Part shown: positions 35,067-43,905 of the stretch, in pieces | Numbering within the stretch: the stretch's first letter is position 1 | Layout: each line of letters begins with the position of its first letter | Assembly: GCF_001747405.1 (NCBI RefSeq) | Contig: NZ_CP017305.1 | Coordinates: forward strand, 1,320,001 to 1,384,000 | DNA from: Chlorobaculum limnaeum | GTDB lineage: Bacteria; Bacteroidota; Chlorobiia; Chlorobiales; Chlorobiaceae | Direction of reading: 5' to 3' | Length of the DNA stretch: 64,000 nt | The notes under the pieces: model-generated | Told to the model about the DNA's origin: nothing | What the model saw: the letters and a program-made list of their open reading frames with translations, nothing else | Databases searched by the model: none | Translations under genes and position numbers: made by a program

Positions 35067-35789
35067 ATGGATCGGAAACCGCTCACGTCTGTCAGAAGCA
35101 AGCACTTGTCCAACCTGCTTCTGTTGCTAACCCTCATCATTCCCGCCCGGGAGGTGTCGGCTGTCGATCACTGGGAGGGCGGCTATGTCGGCAGCAAGAC
35201 CGAAGGAGACGCTACGACCCCGGTGTGGAACTTCATCAAGAATTTTACATGGAACCAGTATTACTGGGCAGAAACGTTCCAGTTCGACTCCTATAACAAC
35301 GAGCGGGTCGATAAGATGGACTTCGCCTATTTTGTCGGCCACGGAAGCCCATGGAACATCAAATGCCAGTCAACCTGGCTTGACCTGAGCGCGGCGGGAG
35401 CATCCGCCCACAAGGGATGGGGAAACAGCAACGCTGAATTCGTGACGCTCCATGCCTGCAACGTCGTCGCGAGTCCGCTGGAGGTTGCTGACTGGTATTC
35501 CGCATGGACCGGCAATGATGGCGTCTTCGACGGAGTTCACCAGGTCTGCGGATTCCGAACGGGAGCCTCGATGTCATGCGATCAGGATATTTCCGAATAT
35601 TTCGGCAGCCGCGTCAAGGCCGGAGCCGCTGTCTGGCAAGCATGGTTCGATGCCATTTCGCTTTATGGAGATGGCAGCGAACGCGGGGCGGCAGTCATGT
35701 ATCCGCCTTGTGATGGTGACACTTACGCGGTTTTCAGCGTCGATCCGCCCGAGGAGCACAACTGGTTGAGAATCTGGTATCAATTATAA
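35067..35789 (+). CDS. Secreted DUF6345-like protein with GHG...HAC motif
   Basis: The protein has 240 residues; the start follows a GGAGGG site. A signal peptide is present (LSNLLLLLTLIIPAREVSA). The mature region contains VDKMDFAYFVGHGSPW (His92) and EFVTLHACNVVASP (His129, Cys131). A Gly-His-Gly strand end followed by a hydrophobic strand ending in Ala-Cys is the layout of the His-Cys dyad in clan CD peptidases (caspase, gingipain, legumain), so a caspase-like fold is plausible; I recall the family as DUF6345. Catalysis is not shown. It forms a unit with the secreted protein that starts 18 bases downstream. Confidence 0.72.
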   Translation: MDRKPLTSVRSKHLSNLLLLLTLIIPAREVSAVDHWEGGYVGSKTEGDATTPVWNFIKNFTWNQYYWAETFQFDSYNNERVDKMDFAYFVGHGSPWNIKCQSTWLDLSAAGASAHKGWGNSNAEFVTLHACNVVASPLEVADWYSAWTGNDGVFDGVHQVCGFRTGASMSCDQDISEYFGSRVKAGAAVWQAWFDAISLYGDGSERGAAVMYPPCDGDTYAVFSVDPPEEHNWLRIWYQL

Positions 35790-35807
35790 TCGCAAGGGAG
35801 GTTCATC

Positions 35808-36872
35808 ATGAAAAAAGCGATCACCATGATCATGCTGGCTGGCTTGACCTCGTTTCTCATAGCAACAGGCCCCGCCGATCTCAGGAGCGAAAATCTCCGG
35901 AAACCGTTGACCGCCGTCAGCGCGCCTGCATTCAGTAACCTGCGCATCGAGCGGATGAGAACCCTGACTTATGAAGCCGTTCCGAAAAAGGCGCTCGACC
36001 AGCAAAGCGCCCGAAACCTTCTGTCAGGACTCGCCGAACGTTCCGCCGTGAAAATGTCTTTTGAAAAGGTTGAAAAACTGAATGGGCGGCTCATCTTCTC
36101 TTCACCTGAAGACCCGTCAGCCGTCTTCGACATCGATGCCAATAACGGCGCATTTCTCCTGAACACCGGTCTGAAACGGTATTCGGGAGATGAATCGAGC
36201 AAAAATCTTCCATCCGGCAAAGAGGCCCCCGAACTTGCGAAGAAATACCTGCTCGACACAGGTTTTCTGCCGAAGAAAGGTCAGGAGATGGTACTGGCTC
36301 ATGTCGGAGGCCTCAACATGGCGGTCTCGAAAGAGGGGCGGAGCGTCGGCAACTTTCGCAAGCTGGTAACCGTTCGATTCAGCCGCGTCCTGAACGGCCT
36401 GCCCGTTCAGGGGCCGGGTTCGAAAATCGTGGTACAGCTCGGCCACGACGGCGAACTTCAGGGCATGATCCACAACTGGCCGGAGGTCAGCGCAAAATCG
36501 CTCCCTGCCGCCGCCCTGAAAAGCGATGAAGAGATCAGGCGTGAAACCGGCCTGCGTTTGCGCAGAGAGGCCGGCGAGGCGCAATCGGTCGCGATCCGCT
36601 CTTCACGGCTGGTGCTCTACGATGATGGTCGGGGCGTTATCGAACCGGCGATCCATGTCATTGCCGATGCTCGTTACAAAGGTCCGGCGACAAAAGAGAG
36701 CGTGAACAATCCCGTCGATTTCTACGTTCCGCTCCTCAAGGCCCCGAAAGCCATCTACCCATTCATGAAATCCGCTGAATCGAAGATGCCCGAAGGCGAC
36801 GGCAGGCAGAAATCTGCCGAAGCCGCGTCACGTCAGCCATCACAATCACAAGATTGGTCAGACGGCAAATAA
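35808..36872 (+). CDS. Secreted protein with propeptide-like (FTP/PepSY-type) region
   Basis: The protein has 354 residues and a strong GGGAGG site. The N-terminus MKKAITMIMLAGLTSFLIATGPA is a signal peptide. From about 170 to 220 the sequence VTVRFSRVLNGLPVQGPGSK, IVVQLGHDGELQGMIHNW resembles the propeptide (FTP/PepSY) domain of secreted metalloproteases, which acts as an inhibitor or chaperone. The C-terminus is low complexity (KSAEAASRQPSQSQDWSDGK). It follows the DUF6345-like gene by 18 bases, so it may control that protein in trans. I infer this from arrangement only; no direct homologue is recognised. Confidence 0.65.
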   Translation: MKKAITMIMLAGLTSFLIATGPADLRSENLRKPLTAVSAPAFSNLRIERMRTLTYEAVPKKALDQQSARNLLSGLAERSAVKMSFEKVEKLNGRLIFSSPEDPSAVFDIDANNGAFLLNTGLKRYSGDESSKNLPSGKEAPELAKKYLLDTGFLPKKGQEMVLAHVGGLNMAVSKEGRSVGNFRKLVTVRFSRVLNGLPVQGPGSKIVVQLGHDGELQGMIHNWPEVSAKSLPAAALKSDEEIRRETGLRLRREAGEAQSVAIRSSRLVLYDDGRGVIEPAIHVIADARYKGPATKESVNNPVDFYVPLLKAPKAIYPFMKSAESKMPEGDGRQKSAEAASRQPSQSQDWSDGK

Positions 36873-36909
36873 TGTCAGCGGGGGGGATTTGTTTCATGGT
36901 TTATGAAAG

Positions 36910-36945
36910 CAGAAAACGGTGCTCCGGTCGCACCGTTTTCTGTTT
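36910..36945. terminator. Strong hairpin between convergent genes
   Basis: AGAAAACGGTGC and GCACCGTTTTCT form a perfect 12 bp stem around a 7-base loop, followed by GTTTGT. It separates the secreted two-gene unit from soxW and could stop transcription from both sides. Confidence 0.75.
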
Positions 36946-36965
36946 GTCCATGCGGCGGAATGTGC

Positions 36966-37520
36966 TCAAGGTTTTTTCGTGTTGACCGCCTTGATGACGA
37001 GCGACTCGAAGTCCTCTTTGGTGAGGCCGCCGCTGACGGCATCGAGCAGTTTGCCGTCGCGCCCGACGACGAAGGTCGCGGGAATCGCCCGGATTTTTCC
37101 GCCGGGCATGAACTTGCCGAAGGCCGCTTCGAGCTCCGGAGTAGTCAGGCCGACCGGATACTCGACCCCCATCTCCCAGAGAAAATCTGGCAGGGTCGCC
37201 GGGCGATCCCGGAAAGCGATGCCGACAAAGGTGAAGCCCTGTCTGGCATACTTTTTCTGCAACGCCACCATGCCGGGAAGCTCCTCACGGCAGGGCGGGC
37301 ACCACGAGGCGAAAAAGTTGACGATATAGGGCCTGCCCGCAAGCTGCGAGCTTTTCAGTTCCTTGCCGTCGAGCGTCCTGAGCGTGAACGCCGGAGCGGT
37401 TTTGCCCGCAACAGCGGGGCTGGCGGGAGGCGCCGCCGCAAATGCATTTGCAGCCGGAACCGCGCCGAGCATCGAAAGCGCCACGAAAGAGGTGGCGTAC
37501 AATTTTTTAATGAATTTCAT
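36966..37520 (-). CDS. soxW: Periplasmic thioredoxin, SoxW-like
   Basis: I placed the start at 37520 (MKFIKKLYATSFVALSMLGA), which yields a normal Sec signal peptide; the upstream ATG at 37547 would add nine residues. The 184-residue protein is a TlpA-like thioredoxin: APAFTLRTLDGKELKSSQLAG, FFASWCPPCREE with the CPPC active site near 85, and the cis-Pro in IRAIPATFVV. SoxW reduces SoxY or other periplasmic disulfides in thiosulfate oxidation. It is the last gene of the sox run, 200 bases after soxB, where a hairpin lies between. Confidence 0.85.
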   Translation of the reverse strand: MKFIKKLYATSFVALSMLGAVPAANAFAAAPPASPAVAGKTAPAFTLRTLDGKELKSSQLAGRPYIVNFFASWCPPCREELPGMVALQKKYARQGFTFVGIAFRDRPATLPDFLWEMGVEYPVGLTTPELEAAFGKFMPGGKIRAIPATFVVGRDGKLLDAVSGGLTKEDFESLVIKAVNTKKP

Positions 37521-37621
37521 GAACCATTCATGGATTGAGCGTTTCAAAACAAACGGAGTCCGTCAACAGGCCCTTTCAGGAAAAAGCGAACAGTGTTCTC
37601 AAAAGCAAAAATCTGTTGGCT

Positions 37622-37651
37622 GACGGAGGGCTGGAATGTCCACCCTCCGTT
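37622..37651. terminator. Hairpin between soxB and soxW
   Basis: ACGGAGGG and CCCTCCGT form an 8 bp stem around a 12-base loop. There is no T run on either side. It may lower soxW expression relative to soxB or protect the upstream transcript. Confidence 0.55.
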
Positions 37652-37719
37652 CATTGCGGAAACTGGAATCAGTCGCGGTTTCGCTTCTGAAAGAGCCTTG
37701 TCCGCCGACGATATTCGCC

Positions 37720-39474
37720 TCAAGTCAAATCGATCCCCGGATTGCTGCCCATGTTTTTCAGTTCGGGCTGATTGAGCTTTTTCACTTCGACCACCTTCTT
37801 GTCTTTCAGATACGCGGCCACGGTATCCCAGACCGGCTCGCCCGGCGACTTTGCGCCGACGGTCGCCCAGCCCGCGACACGGTACTTTTTCGACGCATCC
37901 ACCGGCTTGCCGTTTTCGAGCCGCATGTTGTCGATGCGCTTGCCCATCGTGGCCGTCGGATCGATGCGGTAGCTCAGGCCGCCGGTGCGCACCATGTCGC
38001 CTCCCTGCTGGTAGAAGGGATCGAGATTGAAGAGGTTGTCGGCCACGTCTTCGAGAATGTTCCTGATATCCGCGCCGCTCATCTCGCGCACGTAGGTTTC
38101 GGGATAGGTCATGCAGGTCTGGTCGAGCACATGCTCCATCGTGATGGTCTGGCCGGGCAGAATGCTGGTGCCCCAACGGAAGCCGGGCGAAAGCGAAATC
38201 TGCGCGTCGTTCTGCTGGCGAAGCGCGTTGCAGATGATCTGGTCGAACGGGCCATCGAAATTGCCGCGCCGGTAGAGCAGCGATCCCGCCGTGGCGAGCG
38301 GCTCCCTGAGCTTGTCGAGGTAAGGGGCGCGTGTCTTGTCGATGAACGCCTGCATTCCGTTGTGCGCCGGAAGTTCGTTGGAAAAGACAGGAAGCAGTTT
38401 GTAATGATATTCCTTGACGCCGCCGTTGCCAAGCTTGAGGTCGATGACGCCGAGGAATTTGCCGTTCGAACCGGCGTTGGTTACCAGCGTTCGGCCCTTG
38501 GCGTTCTGCACGACAAAGGGCTGCGGCACGCCGTCGTGGGTGTGGCCGCCGAAAATCACGTCGATGCCGCTGATCACCTGCGCGAGCTTGATGTCAACAT
38601 CCATGCCGTTGTGCGAAATGAGCACCACCGCGTCCGGCTTCTCTTTCGCCCGGACGGTATCGACAAGCTGCTGCATATCGCTTGCATTGATGCCAAAGGT
38701 CCAGTTCGGAATGAAACGCGCCGGATTGGCGATCGGCGTGTAGGGAAACGCCTGACCGATAACGGCAACGCGGTGGTTGCCCACCGTCTTGACCACGTAG
38801 GGACGGAAAGCGTGACCGGTATTTTCATCGAACGCCTTGGCTCCGTTGAAGAGCGCATCCTCCTTGACCTTGATATTCTGCGCCACGAAGTCACCCTTGA
38901 ATGCCGCGAGGTTTTTGAGTACCTCCTCTTCGAGATAGGTGAACTCCCAGTGGCCGGTCATCACATCGACGCCGAGCAGATTGCACGCCTCGACCATGTC
39001 CATGCCTCGATTCCAGAAGGCCGTGCCGGAACCCTGCCAGGTGTCGCCGCCATCGAGCAGGAGGGTCTTGTTGGCTCCGTACTCCGAACGCATCCGGTCA
39101 ACGAGCGTCTTGAGATGCGCGAAACCGCCAACCTTTCCGAACCGCTGCGCCGCCTCGGCGTAATCGATCGCACTGTAGGCGTGAGCGAGCTTGCTGCCGG
39201 GGGCGATGCCGTAATATTTCAGAAGCTCATTGGTCACCAGATGCGGAGGACGTCCGAAAGCCTGCCCGAGACCGAGGTTCAGGCTCGGCTCGCGATAGTA
39301 GATCGGCATGAGCTGGGCATGGGTGTCCGTGATGTGCAACAAGCGAATGTCGCCGGATTGTCCGAGATCGTAGAGATCGACGGGGTTGCCTGCCGCGGAA
39401 GCCAGGCCAGGCAGAAGACCAGCGGCTCCGGCAAATCCGAGAATGCGGAGAAACTCACGACGGGATAGGTTCAT
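37720..39474 (-). CDS. soxB: Thiosulfohydrolase SoxB
   Basis: The protein has 584 residues. The N-terminus MNLSRREFLRILGFAGAAGL is a Tat signal with the twin Arg. The di-manganese metallophosphatase core shows LLHITDTHAQLMP, LLDGGDTWQGSG, GHWEFTYLEEE, ISHNGMDVD and VIFGGHTHDGVP. The C-terminal 5'-nucleotidase-type domain follows (MSGADIRNILEDVADNLF). SoxB hydrolyses sulfate from the SoxY-bound S-thiosulfonate in the periplasm. The location between soxK and soxW fits green sulfur sox clusters. The length is normal. Confidence 0.96.
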   Translation of the reverse strand: MNLSRREFLRILGFAGAAGLLPGLASAAGNPVDLYDLGQSGDIRLLHITDTHAQLMPIYYREPSLNLGLGQAFGRPPHLVTNELLKYYGIAPGSKLAHAYSAIDYAEAAQRFGKVGGFAHLKTLVDRMRSEYGANKTLLLDGGDTWQGSGTAFWNRGMDMVEACNLLGVDVMTGHWEFTYLEEEVLKNLAAFKGDFVAQNIKVKEDALFNGAKAFDENTGHAFRPYVVKTVGNHRVAVIGQAFPYTPIANPARFIPNWTFGINASDMQQLVDTVRAKEKPDAVVLISHNGMDVDIKLAQVISGIDVIFGGHTHDGVPQPFVVQNAKGRTLVTNAGSNGKFLGVIDLKLGNGGVKEYHYKLLPVFSNELPAHNGMQAFIDKTRAPYLDKLREPLATAGSLLYRRGNFDGPFDQIICNALRQQNDAQISLSPGFRWGTSILPGQTITMEHVLDQTCMTYPETYVREMSGADIRNILEDVADNLFNLDPFYQQGGDMVRTGGLSYRIDPTATMGKRIDNMRLENGKPVDASKKYRVAGWATVGAKSPGEPVWDTVAAYLKDKKVVEVKKLNQPELKNMGSNPGIDLT

Positions 39475-39562
39475 GAATCGGGGCGGTTTGAGTTGCCGTA
39501 AAATTACTGATGAATGAAGATCGGGACGCCGGTGAGGGGATCAGCCGACGTCCCGGCGGAAG

Positions 39563-39889
39563 TCAGTTTTTGGGAATCATCATCTTCCAGTTCTTCGCCA
39601 TGTACTGACCCTGCGCTTTTCCCGCGCGGGCCTGCAAGAGGGCTTTCGAGGCGAGTTTGTCGGACTCCGCCTGGTCGCCTTTCTGGAGCGCCTCCCTGGC
39701 CGACTGAATGAGCGAAGCCGTATCGCGCCACTCGTAGCCGAGGGCATCAGCCTCCTTGCGCGCCGCCTCGGCCTGGTCGATCAGCGCCGAAGATGGCGCT
39801 GCCGGAACGACCGCCGCGGGATCGGCCAGCAACATCGTGCCAGAGGGCATGAGCGCCAGCAAGCTCAAGAGCGATAACACTTTTTTCAT
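39563..39889 (-). CDS. soxK: SoxAX-binding protein SoxK (SAXB)
   Basis: The protein has 108 residues with a signal peptide (VLSLLSLLALMPSGTMLLA) and a mature helical region (ALIDQAEAARKEADALGYEW, LQKGDQAESDKLASKALLQA) ending in NWKMMIPKN. The size, position between soxA and soxB, and pattern match the small protein that binds SoxAX and raises its activity in Chlorobium. A GCAGGAG site precedes the ATG. Identification rests on context as much as on sequence. Confidence 0.85.
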   Translation of the reverse strand: MKKVLSLLSLLALMPSGTMLLADPAAVVPAAPSSALIDQAEAARKEADALGYEWRDTASLIQSAREALQKGDQAESDKLASKALLQARAGKAQGQYMAKNWKMMIPKN

Positions 39890-39901
39890 GGTTTCTCCTG
39901 C

Positions 39902-40762
39902 TTATTTTCTTGAGGCCGGGCCATTGAACTTCAGGCCGTTTGACATGGCCGTCTGGAAAAATTCCAGATTGCGATACTCCTTGCTCTGCGAGGCAAACGG
40001 CTTGGCTCCGATGTTTTCGTTGCAGCCGGCGTAGCGTCTGTGCAAGGTACCGATCTCGCCCCATTTCGAACGGAACACCGGAAAGTGCGTGGTGTGACCG
40101 AGCGCCGGGCTCATGATTTCGGCCCGCAGGCGGCGTCCGGCATACTCCATGTGGCAGCCCGAGCACGACATGTTGAGCTGTCCGCGCTTGGCGTAAAACA
40201 TCTCCTTGCCCTTCATGTAGGCGTCGTAGGCCGCCTTGCTTTTCACCTTGACATCGACCTTCTGGCCGCGGCTGATCGAGGCGATGTAGGCTGAAACCCT
40301 GGCGATGTCCCCTTTTTTCGGAGCGTAAGGTTTTTCGCCATTGGCCACGCGGCACTCGTTGATGGCCATTTCGAGCGTTATCACCTCTTTGCGCTTCTCG
40401 TCGAAGTAGGGATACATGCCTCGCACGGCTCCCCCGTTCGGGAAGCAGCTCGCCAGCGATTTGCCATTGGCGAAGGGTTTGTTGAAAAGCGCCTTGCCAG
40501 CCTCGACATCAAGTTCATAGGGCGGAAACTCCTCCATCTCCTTCCACTGCTTGCGGGAATCCTCATCGAGAGCATAGACGCCATCGCCGAAATCTTCAAA
40601 CTTCACATCGGGAAACTCCTTGCGAAAAAAGCCCTGGAACTTCCTGACATCCGCATCGACCAGCGCCTGGTAATTGACCGCCGCGTGAGTCGGCTTCGCC
40701 GTCAAGGCCGTCATCAGAACGAGCGCGCCGGTAAACAGCCCTCGCTGAATTGTTTTTTTCAT
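39902..40762 (-). CDS. soxA: Cytochrome SoxA (monoheme)
   Basis: The start at 40762 (MKKTIQRGLFTGALVLMTAL) follows an AGGAGA site and gives a signal peptide; a frame open to 40840 lacks such support. The 286-residue protein has one heme motif, CSGCHMEYAGRR near 183, and the conserved distal Cys in RYAGCNENIG that is expected to be the persulfidated heme ligand. The first heme site of diheme SoxA is reduced to a lone Cys (ASCFPNGG) with a second in INECR, probably a disulfide. SoxAX oxidatively couples thiosulfate to SoxYZ. Confidence 0.94.
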   Translation of the reverse strand: MKKTIQRGLFTGALVLMTALTAKPTHAAVNYQALVDADVRKFQGFFRKEFPDVKFEDFGDGVYALDEDSRKQWKEMEEFPPYELDVEAGKALFNKPFANGKSLASCFPNGGAVRGMYPYFDEKRKEVITLEMAINECRVANGEKPYAPKKGDIARVSAYIASISRGQKVDVKVKSKAAYDAYMKGKEMFYAKRGQLNMSCSGCHMEYAGRRLRAEIMSPALGHTTHFPVFRSKWGEIGTLHRRYAGCNENIGAKPFASQSKEYRNLEFFQTAMSNGLKFNGPASRK

Positions 40763-40787
40763 GGATGGGTTCTCCTGTGGTTGGGAA

Positions 40788-41093
40788 TTACATCGCCGTA
40801 ATGGCTGCCTCCGCGGTTTCGGAACCGCCTTTGTTGTCAACCCAGGAGACCTTCAGCATATCGCCTGCCTTAGCGCCGGTGAACTGGAAAGACAGATAGG
40901 GATCTTTCGAGACGCCGGGGCCAAGTTCGGCGTGGAATACGGTCTCGCCATTGTGAGTGGCCGTCACCTCGGTGATGTAATGGTGCGGCACCAGCGTACC
41001 GTTCTGCTCTTTGCGGCGGCCGGTCTCCATCGGATGCGGCATGAGCATTTTGACCGCGACGGCGTCATTCTGTACTACTGCTTTGATTTTCAT
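40788..41093 (-). CDS. soxZ: SoxZ sulfur-carrier partner
   Basis: The protein has 101 residues of the SoxZ fold: MLMPHPMETGRRKEQNGTLVP, HYITEVTATHNGETVFHAEL and SYLSF-like strand LSFQFTGAKAGDMLKVSWVDN. No signal peptide is expected, since SoxZ is exported with SoxY by Tat. SoxYZ carries the sulfur intermediates. An AGGAG site precedes the start. The gap to soxY is 37 bases. Confidence 0.95.
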   Translation of the reverse strand: MKIKAVVQNDAVAVKMLMPHPMETGRRKEQNGTLVPHHYITEVTATHNGETVFHAELGPGVSKDPYLSFQFTGAKAGDMLKVSWVDNKGGSETAEAAITAM

Positions 41094-41130
41094 TGTTTCG
41101 CTCCTGAAATGTGTTTTGAATGGTTATCGA

Positions 41131-41592
41131 TTATCCGCCACAGCCGCCGATGGTCACCTTGACCTCGCGAACCGTCCTGTAGAGCTTGCCGCCCGCCTGG
41201 ACGATAACGACGAGATTATCGGTCTTGGCCATCCTCATGCGAAGCGAAACCTCGGGCTTCATGCGCGGCAGCACGTCGAACGATGCCACCATCGGGCTGA
41301 AGTTTGCCGGAGTGAAGATGCTGATGCTGGTAGCGCCGGGAATGGTGGTCGAGACCGTCACCGGCACGAAAGCGCCGTTCTCGGCGATCTCGGGAGCCTT
41401 GATCTGGATTGCCGTCGAATCCTGGATCGGAAGAGAACCGAACTTGGCCGCAATGGCATCGTCGAGCTTGCTGGCGGAAAAAGCTTTCTCGCTCCAGCTC
41501 GCCATAAGCGTGCCGGGCATGAACGCAAGAACCGCGACTGACGCTGCCGAACCGGCTACCGTTTTACAAAAAACTCTGCGGGAAATACCCAT
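41131..41592 (-). CDS. soxY: SoxY sulfur-carrier protein
   Basis: The protein has 153 residues. It has a Tat signal (MGISRRVFCKTVAGSAASVA) and ends in the signature GGCGG, whose Cys carries the sulfur intermediate on a flexible arm. NADA-like strands PVTVSTTIPGATSISIFTP and MRMAKTDNLVVIVQAGGK complete the fold. A GGAGG site lies upstream. A CCCCGCGCGGGG palindrome sits in the 71-base gap toward soxX, which may tune expression between them. Confidence 0.96.
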   Translation of the reverse strand: MGISRRVFCKTVAGSAASVAVLAFMPGTLMASWSEKAFSASKLDDAIAAKFGSLPIQDSTAIQIKAPEIAENGAFVPVTVSTTIPGATSISIFTPANFSPMVASFDVLPRMKPEVSLRMRMAKTDNLVVIVQAGGKLYRTVREVKVTIGGCGG

Positions 41593-41663
41593 GGGAGCCT
41601 CCTACAAAAAAAGAGTGTTATTGGTGTGACCCCGCGCGGGGCCTTGTCTTAAAAAAGGTGAAC

Positions 41664-42017
41664 TCAGAGCGTATAGAGATAGTCGATGATCTGGGCGATT
41701 TCCGAATCGGTCAGGATACCGTGCTTGCCAAAAGGAGGCATGATGCTTTTCGGATTGATGGCCGATGCGTCCTCGACCTGCTTGCGAAGCACGGCCTGAT
41801 CCGGATAACGCTCTTTCATCTGGATGAGGGGCGGGCCGTAGTTTCCGGGAAATTCACCCTCCCCCATCATGTGGCAGGCAATACAATTCCCCTTGTTGGT
41901 GTCCAGCGCGAGCGCCTTGCCCTTCTCGACAGAAGAGTCGACTACCGGAGCCGCTGCGTTGCCGAGTGCTGGAAGCAGAAGGATGGCCGCTGCCGCGATT
42001 ATGCCTGAAGACTTCAT
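41664..42017 (-). CDS. soxX: Cytochrome SoxX
   Basis: The protein has 117 residues with a signal peptide (SGIIAAAAILLLPALGNAA), the heme motif CIACHMMGEGEFPGN near 40, and the Met ligand in KSIMPPFGKHGILTD. It pairs with SoxA as the c-type cytochrome that receives electrons from thiosulfate coupling. A GAGAGGACAT ribosome-binding site precedes the ATG. Confidence 0.95.
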   Translation of the reverse strand: MKSSGIIAAAAILLLPALGNAAAPVVDSSVEKGKALALDTNKGNCIACHMMGEGEFPGNYGPPLIQMKERYPDQAVLRKQVEDASAINPKSIMPPFGKHGILTDSEIAQIIDYLYTL

Positions 42018-42110
42018 ATGTCCTCTCTTGTTTAGTGAGTTGAAATCCTGTGTGAGTAAAAAAAATCCGCGATCACCCGCGGCAAAACCGCGCGCTGCGT
42101 CCTGAAATGC

Positions 42111-43403
42111 TCAATCCCAGGTATCCTGCGAAATATTGCGATACCAGTTATCCGCCTGCTCGGCCTCCCCGGCAAGCTGAGCGGTGGTCGCCTCCATCGA
42201 GGTCAGATGGATGGACTCGGGATTGTCCTTGATGCCATCCGGGCTTTGGATGTAGCCGCCTGCGACGGAGATTGCATAACCGGGAGCGAGCATGCTGTAA
42301 CAAAGGCTGGCCAGATCGTGCTCGCCGTCAGCAGGGCCGCCAAACGCAGCGACGATAGAGGCCGCCAGAGCCTTGGCCTGTGTATTGGCCGCCGTTCCCG
42401 ATTTGGGCATGGTTCCCACCAGAGCCGCATCGCCGATGACGTGAATGCCAGGGTGCTGGAGCGATTCGAAGTCCGCGGGATTGACCGGGCACCAGCCGGA
42501 AGCGTCGGCAAGCCCGGCATCGATGGCGATGCGCCCGGCTCTCTGCGGAGGAATGACGTTGATCACCCCGCCCTTTTCATCGCCGAACTCGGTCGAAACG
42601 GTCATCGTCGCCGGATCGAGCCGCTCCACTTTTCCTCCAACGGAGGCTGACCGCCACTCGATCTTTCCGGAATAGAGTCGATCCCAGCCGAGCATGAACA
42701 GATCCTGCTTGGTAAAGACCTCTTTATCATCGAGAATGATGACCTTGGATTTCGGCTTGTTTTTTTTCAGATAATGCGCGATGAGACTTGCGCGCTCGTA
42801 TGGAGCGGCGGGACAGCGGAAGGGATTTTTCGGAGCGCAGATGATCACGCTTTCACCATCTTTCATGGCGAGAAGCTGCCTGCGCAGCAAAAGAGTCTGA
42901 GGCCCTGCCTCATAGGCATGGGGCATGACCGATTCGGCGGCCTTCTGACTGTAGCCTGCAATGGCGTCCCAGATGAAATCGACGCCCGGCGACACCACGA
43001 GACGATCGTATTGAAGCGATCGCCCGCCCTTGAGCTTCACGGTTTTCTTCACCGGATCGATGAGCGTAGCCGTATCGTGAATCACTTCAACGCCGTAACG
43101 ATTCCGTAACGCACTGTAATTATGGGCGATATCCGGCATCGTCCGAATCCCGCCGATCACCGCGTTGCTCATCGGACAGGTATGAAACACCGTCTTTGGC
43201 TCGACAAGCGTCACCGAAATCGCCGGGTCCAGCTTCTTGAGATAGCGCGCGACTGTAGCGCCACCGAATCCCCCGCCAATCACGACAACGCGGGCTTTTG
43301 AAACGGAGGCCATCAGAGGTCCGCCAGACATGAACAGAGACGAACCGGCAAGTCCGGAAATCAGCATTTTACTGAAACTCCTGCGAGAAATCGTATTTCC
43401 CAT
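42111..43403 (-). CDS. soxJ: SoxJ, flavocytochrome c FccB-like flavoprotein
   Basis: I chose the ATG at 43403 (MGNTISRRSFSKMLISGLAG) because it opens with a Tat motif; the open frame extends to 43454 without support. The 430-residue flavoprotein has VVVIGGGFGGATVARYL (FAD), TVFHTCPMSNAVIGG, CPAAPYERASLIAHYL and HVIGDAALVGTMPKSGTAANTQ, as in the sulfide dehydrogenase flavoprotein FccB. No FccA cytochrome gene is nearby. As first gene of the sox run it corresponds to SoxJ of green sulfur bacteria, with uncertain role, perhaps sulfur release from SoxYZ. Confidence 0.88.
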   Translation of the reverse strand: MGNTISRRSFSKMLISGLAGSSLFMSGGPLMASVSKARVVVIGGGFGGATVARYLKKLDPAISVTLVEPKTVFHTCPMSNAVIGGIRTMPDIAHNYSALRNRYGVEVIHDTATLIDPVKKTVKLKGGRSLQYDRLVVSPGVDFIWDAIAGYSQKAAESVMPHAYEAGPQTLLLRRQLLAMKDGESVIICAPKNPFRCPAAPYERASLIAHYLKKNKPKSKVIILDDKEVFTKQDLFMLGWDRLYSGKIEWRSASVGGKVERLDPATMTVSTEFGDEKGGVINVIPPQRAGRIAIDAGLADASGWCPVNPADFESLQHPGIHVIGDAALVGTMPKSGTAANTQAKALAASIVAAFGGPADGEHDLASLCYSMLAPGYAISVAGGYIQSPDGIKDNPESIHLTSMEATTAQLAGEAEQADNWYRNISQDTWD

Positions 43404-43905
43404 AAGCTCGAATAGGTATTTACCGTTGAACGTAAAAATCGGAAAGAGTGGCATTGGCCACGAGAACGCATCAAAAACTTTGTGTCAGATAAATGGCAAA
43501 GACAAAGCCGAAAAATTGTTATATGCTTATGTAGTTATATAATGAAACAGGAGTAAATATGCAAGACTTAACCTCTTTTTTACACTCATATAAACGCGCT
43601 GAAGAGAAAAAATCGGGGAGAAACGAGAATCTGCCGTAATGCGAAATGAACGAGAGCGACTCAAATGGAATTCATTCGGGACTAAAAAAACCGCACCGAC
43701 GTCATTTCGGCGTAGGATCGGCCATCAAAATACTCCAGAGCGTTCATTATATTTAATAATAAGATTAAGGTTGACTCTCTTGTCTTCCCCAGGCTTCCCG
43801 TCAATCTTGCTCGAAAAATCAAATCGCGCCAATCACTTCAATGGAGATGCGCCAGTGCCGTCAGCCCCTGCTTCGCGAAAGAACCAGCTACCGACGAGAG
43901 CCTCA
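43404..43905. promoter_or_regulatory. Divergent promoter region of the sox cluster
   Basis: This AT-rich stretch separates soxJ (minus) from the methyltransferase (plus) and must hold the sox promoter. An open frame from 43639 continues into the methyltransferase gene but its first 89 codons are AT-rich and lack domain sequence. No operator was recognised. Confidence 0.4.

Noticed and set aside
37636-39468. 610-codon plus-strand frame
   Set aside because: Antisense to soxB.
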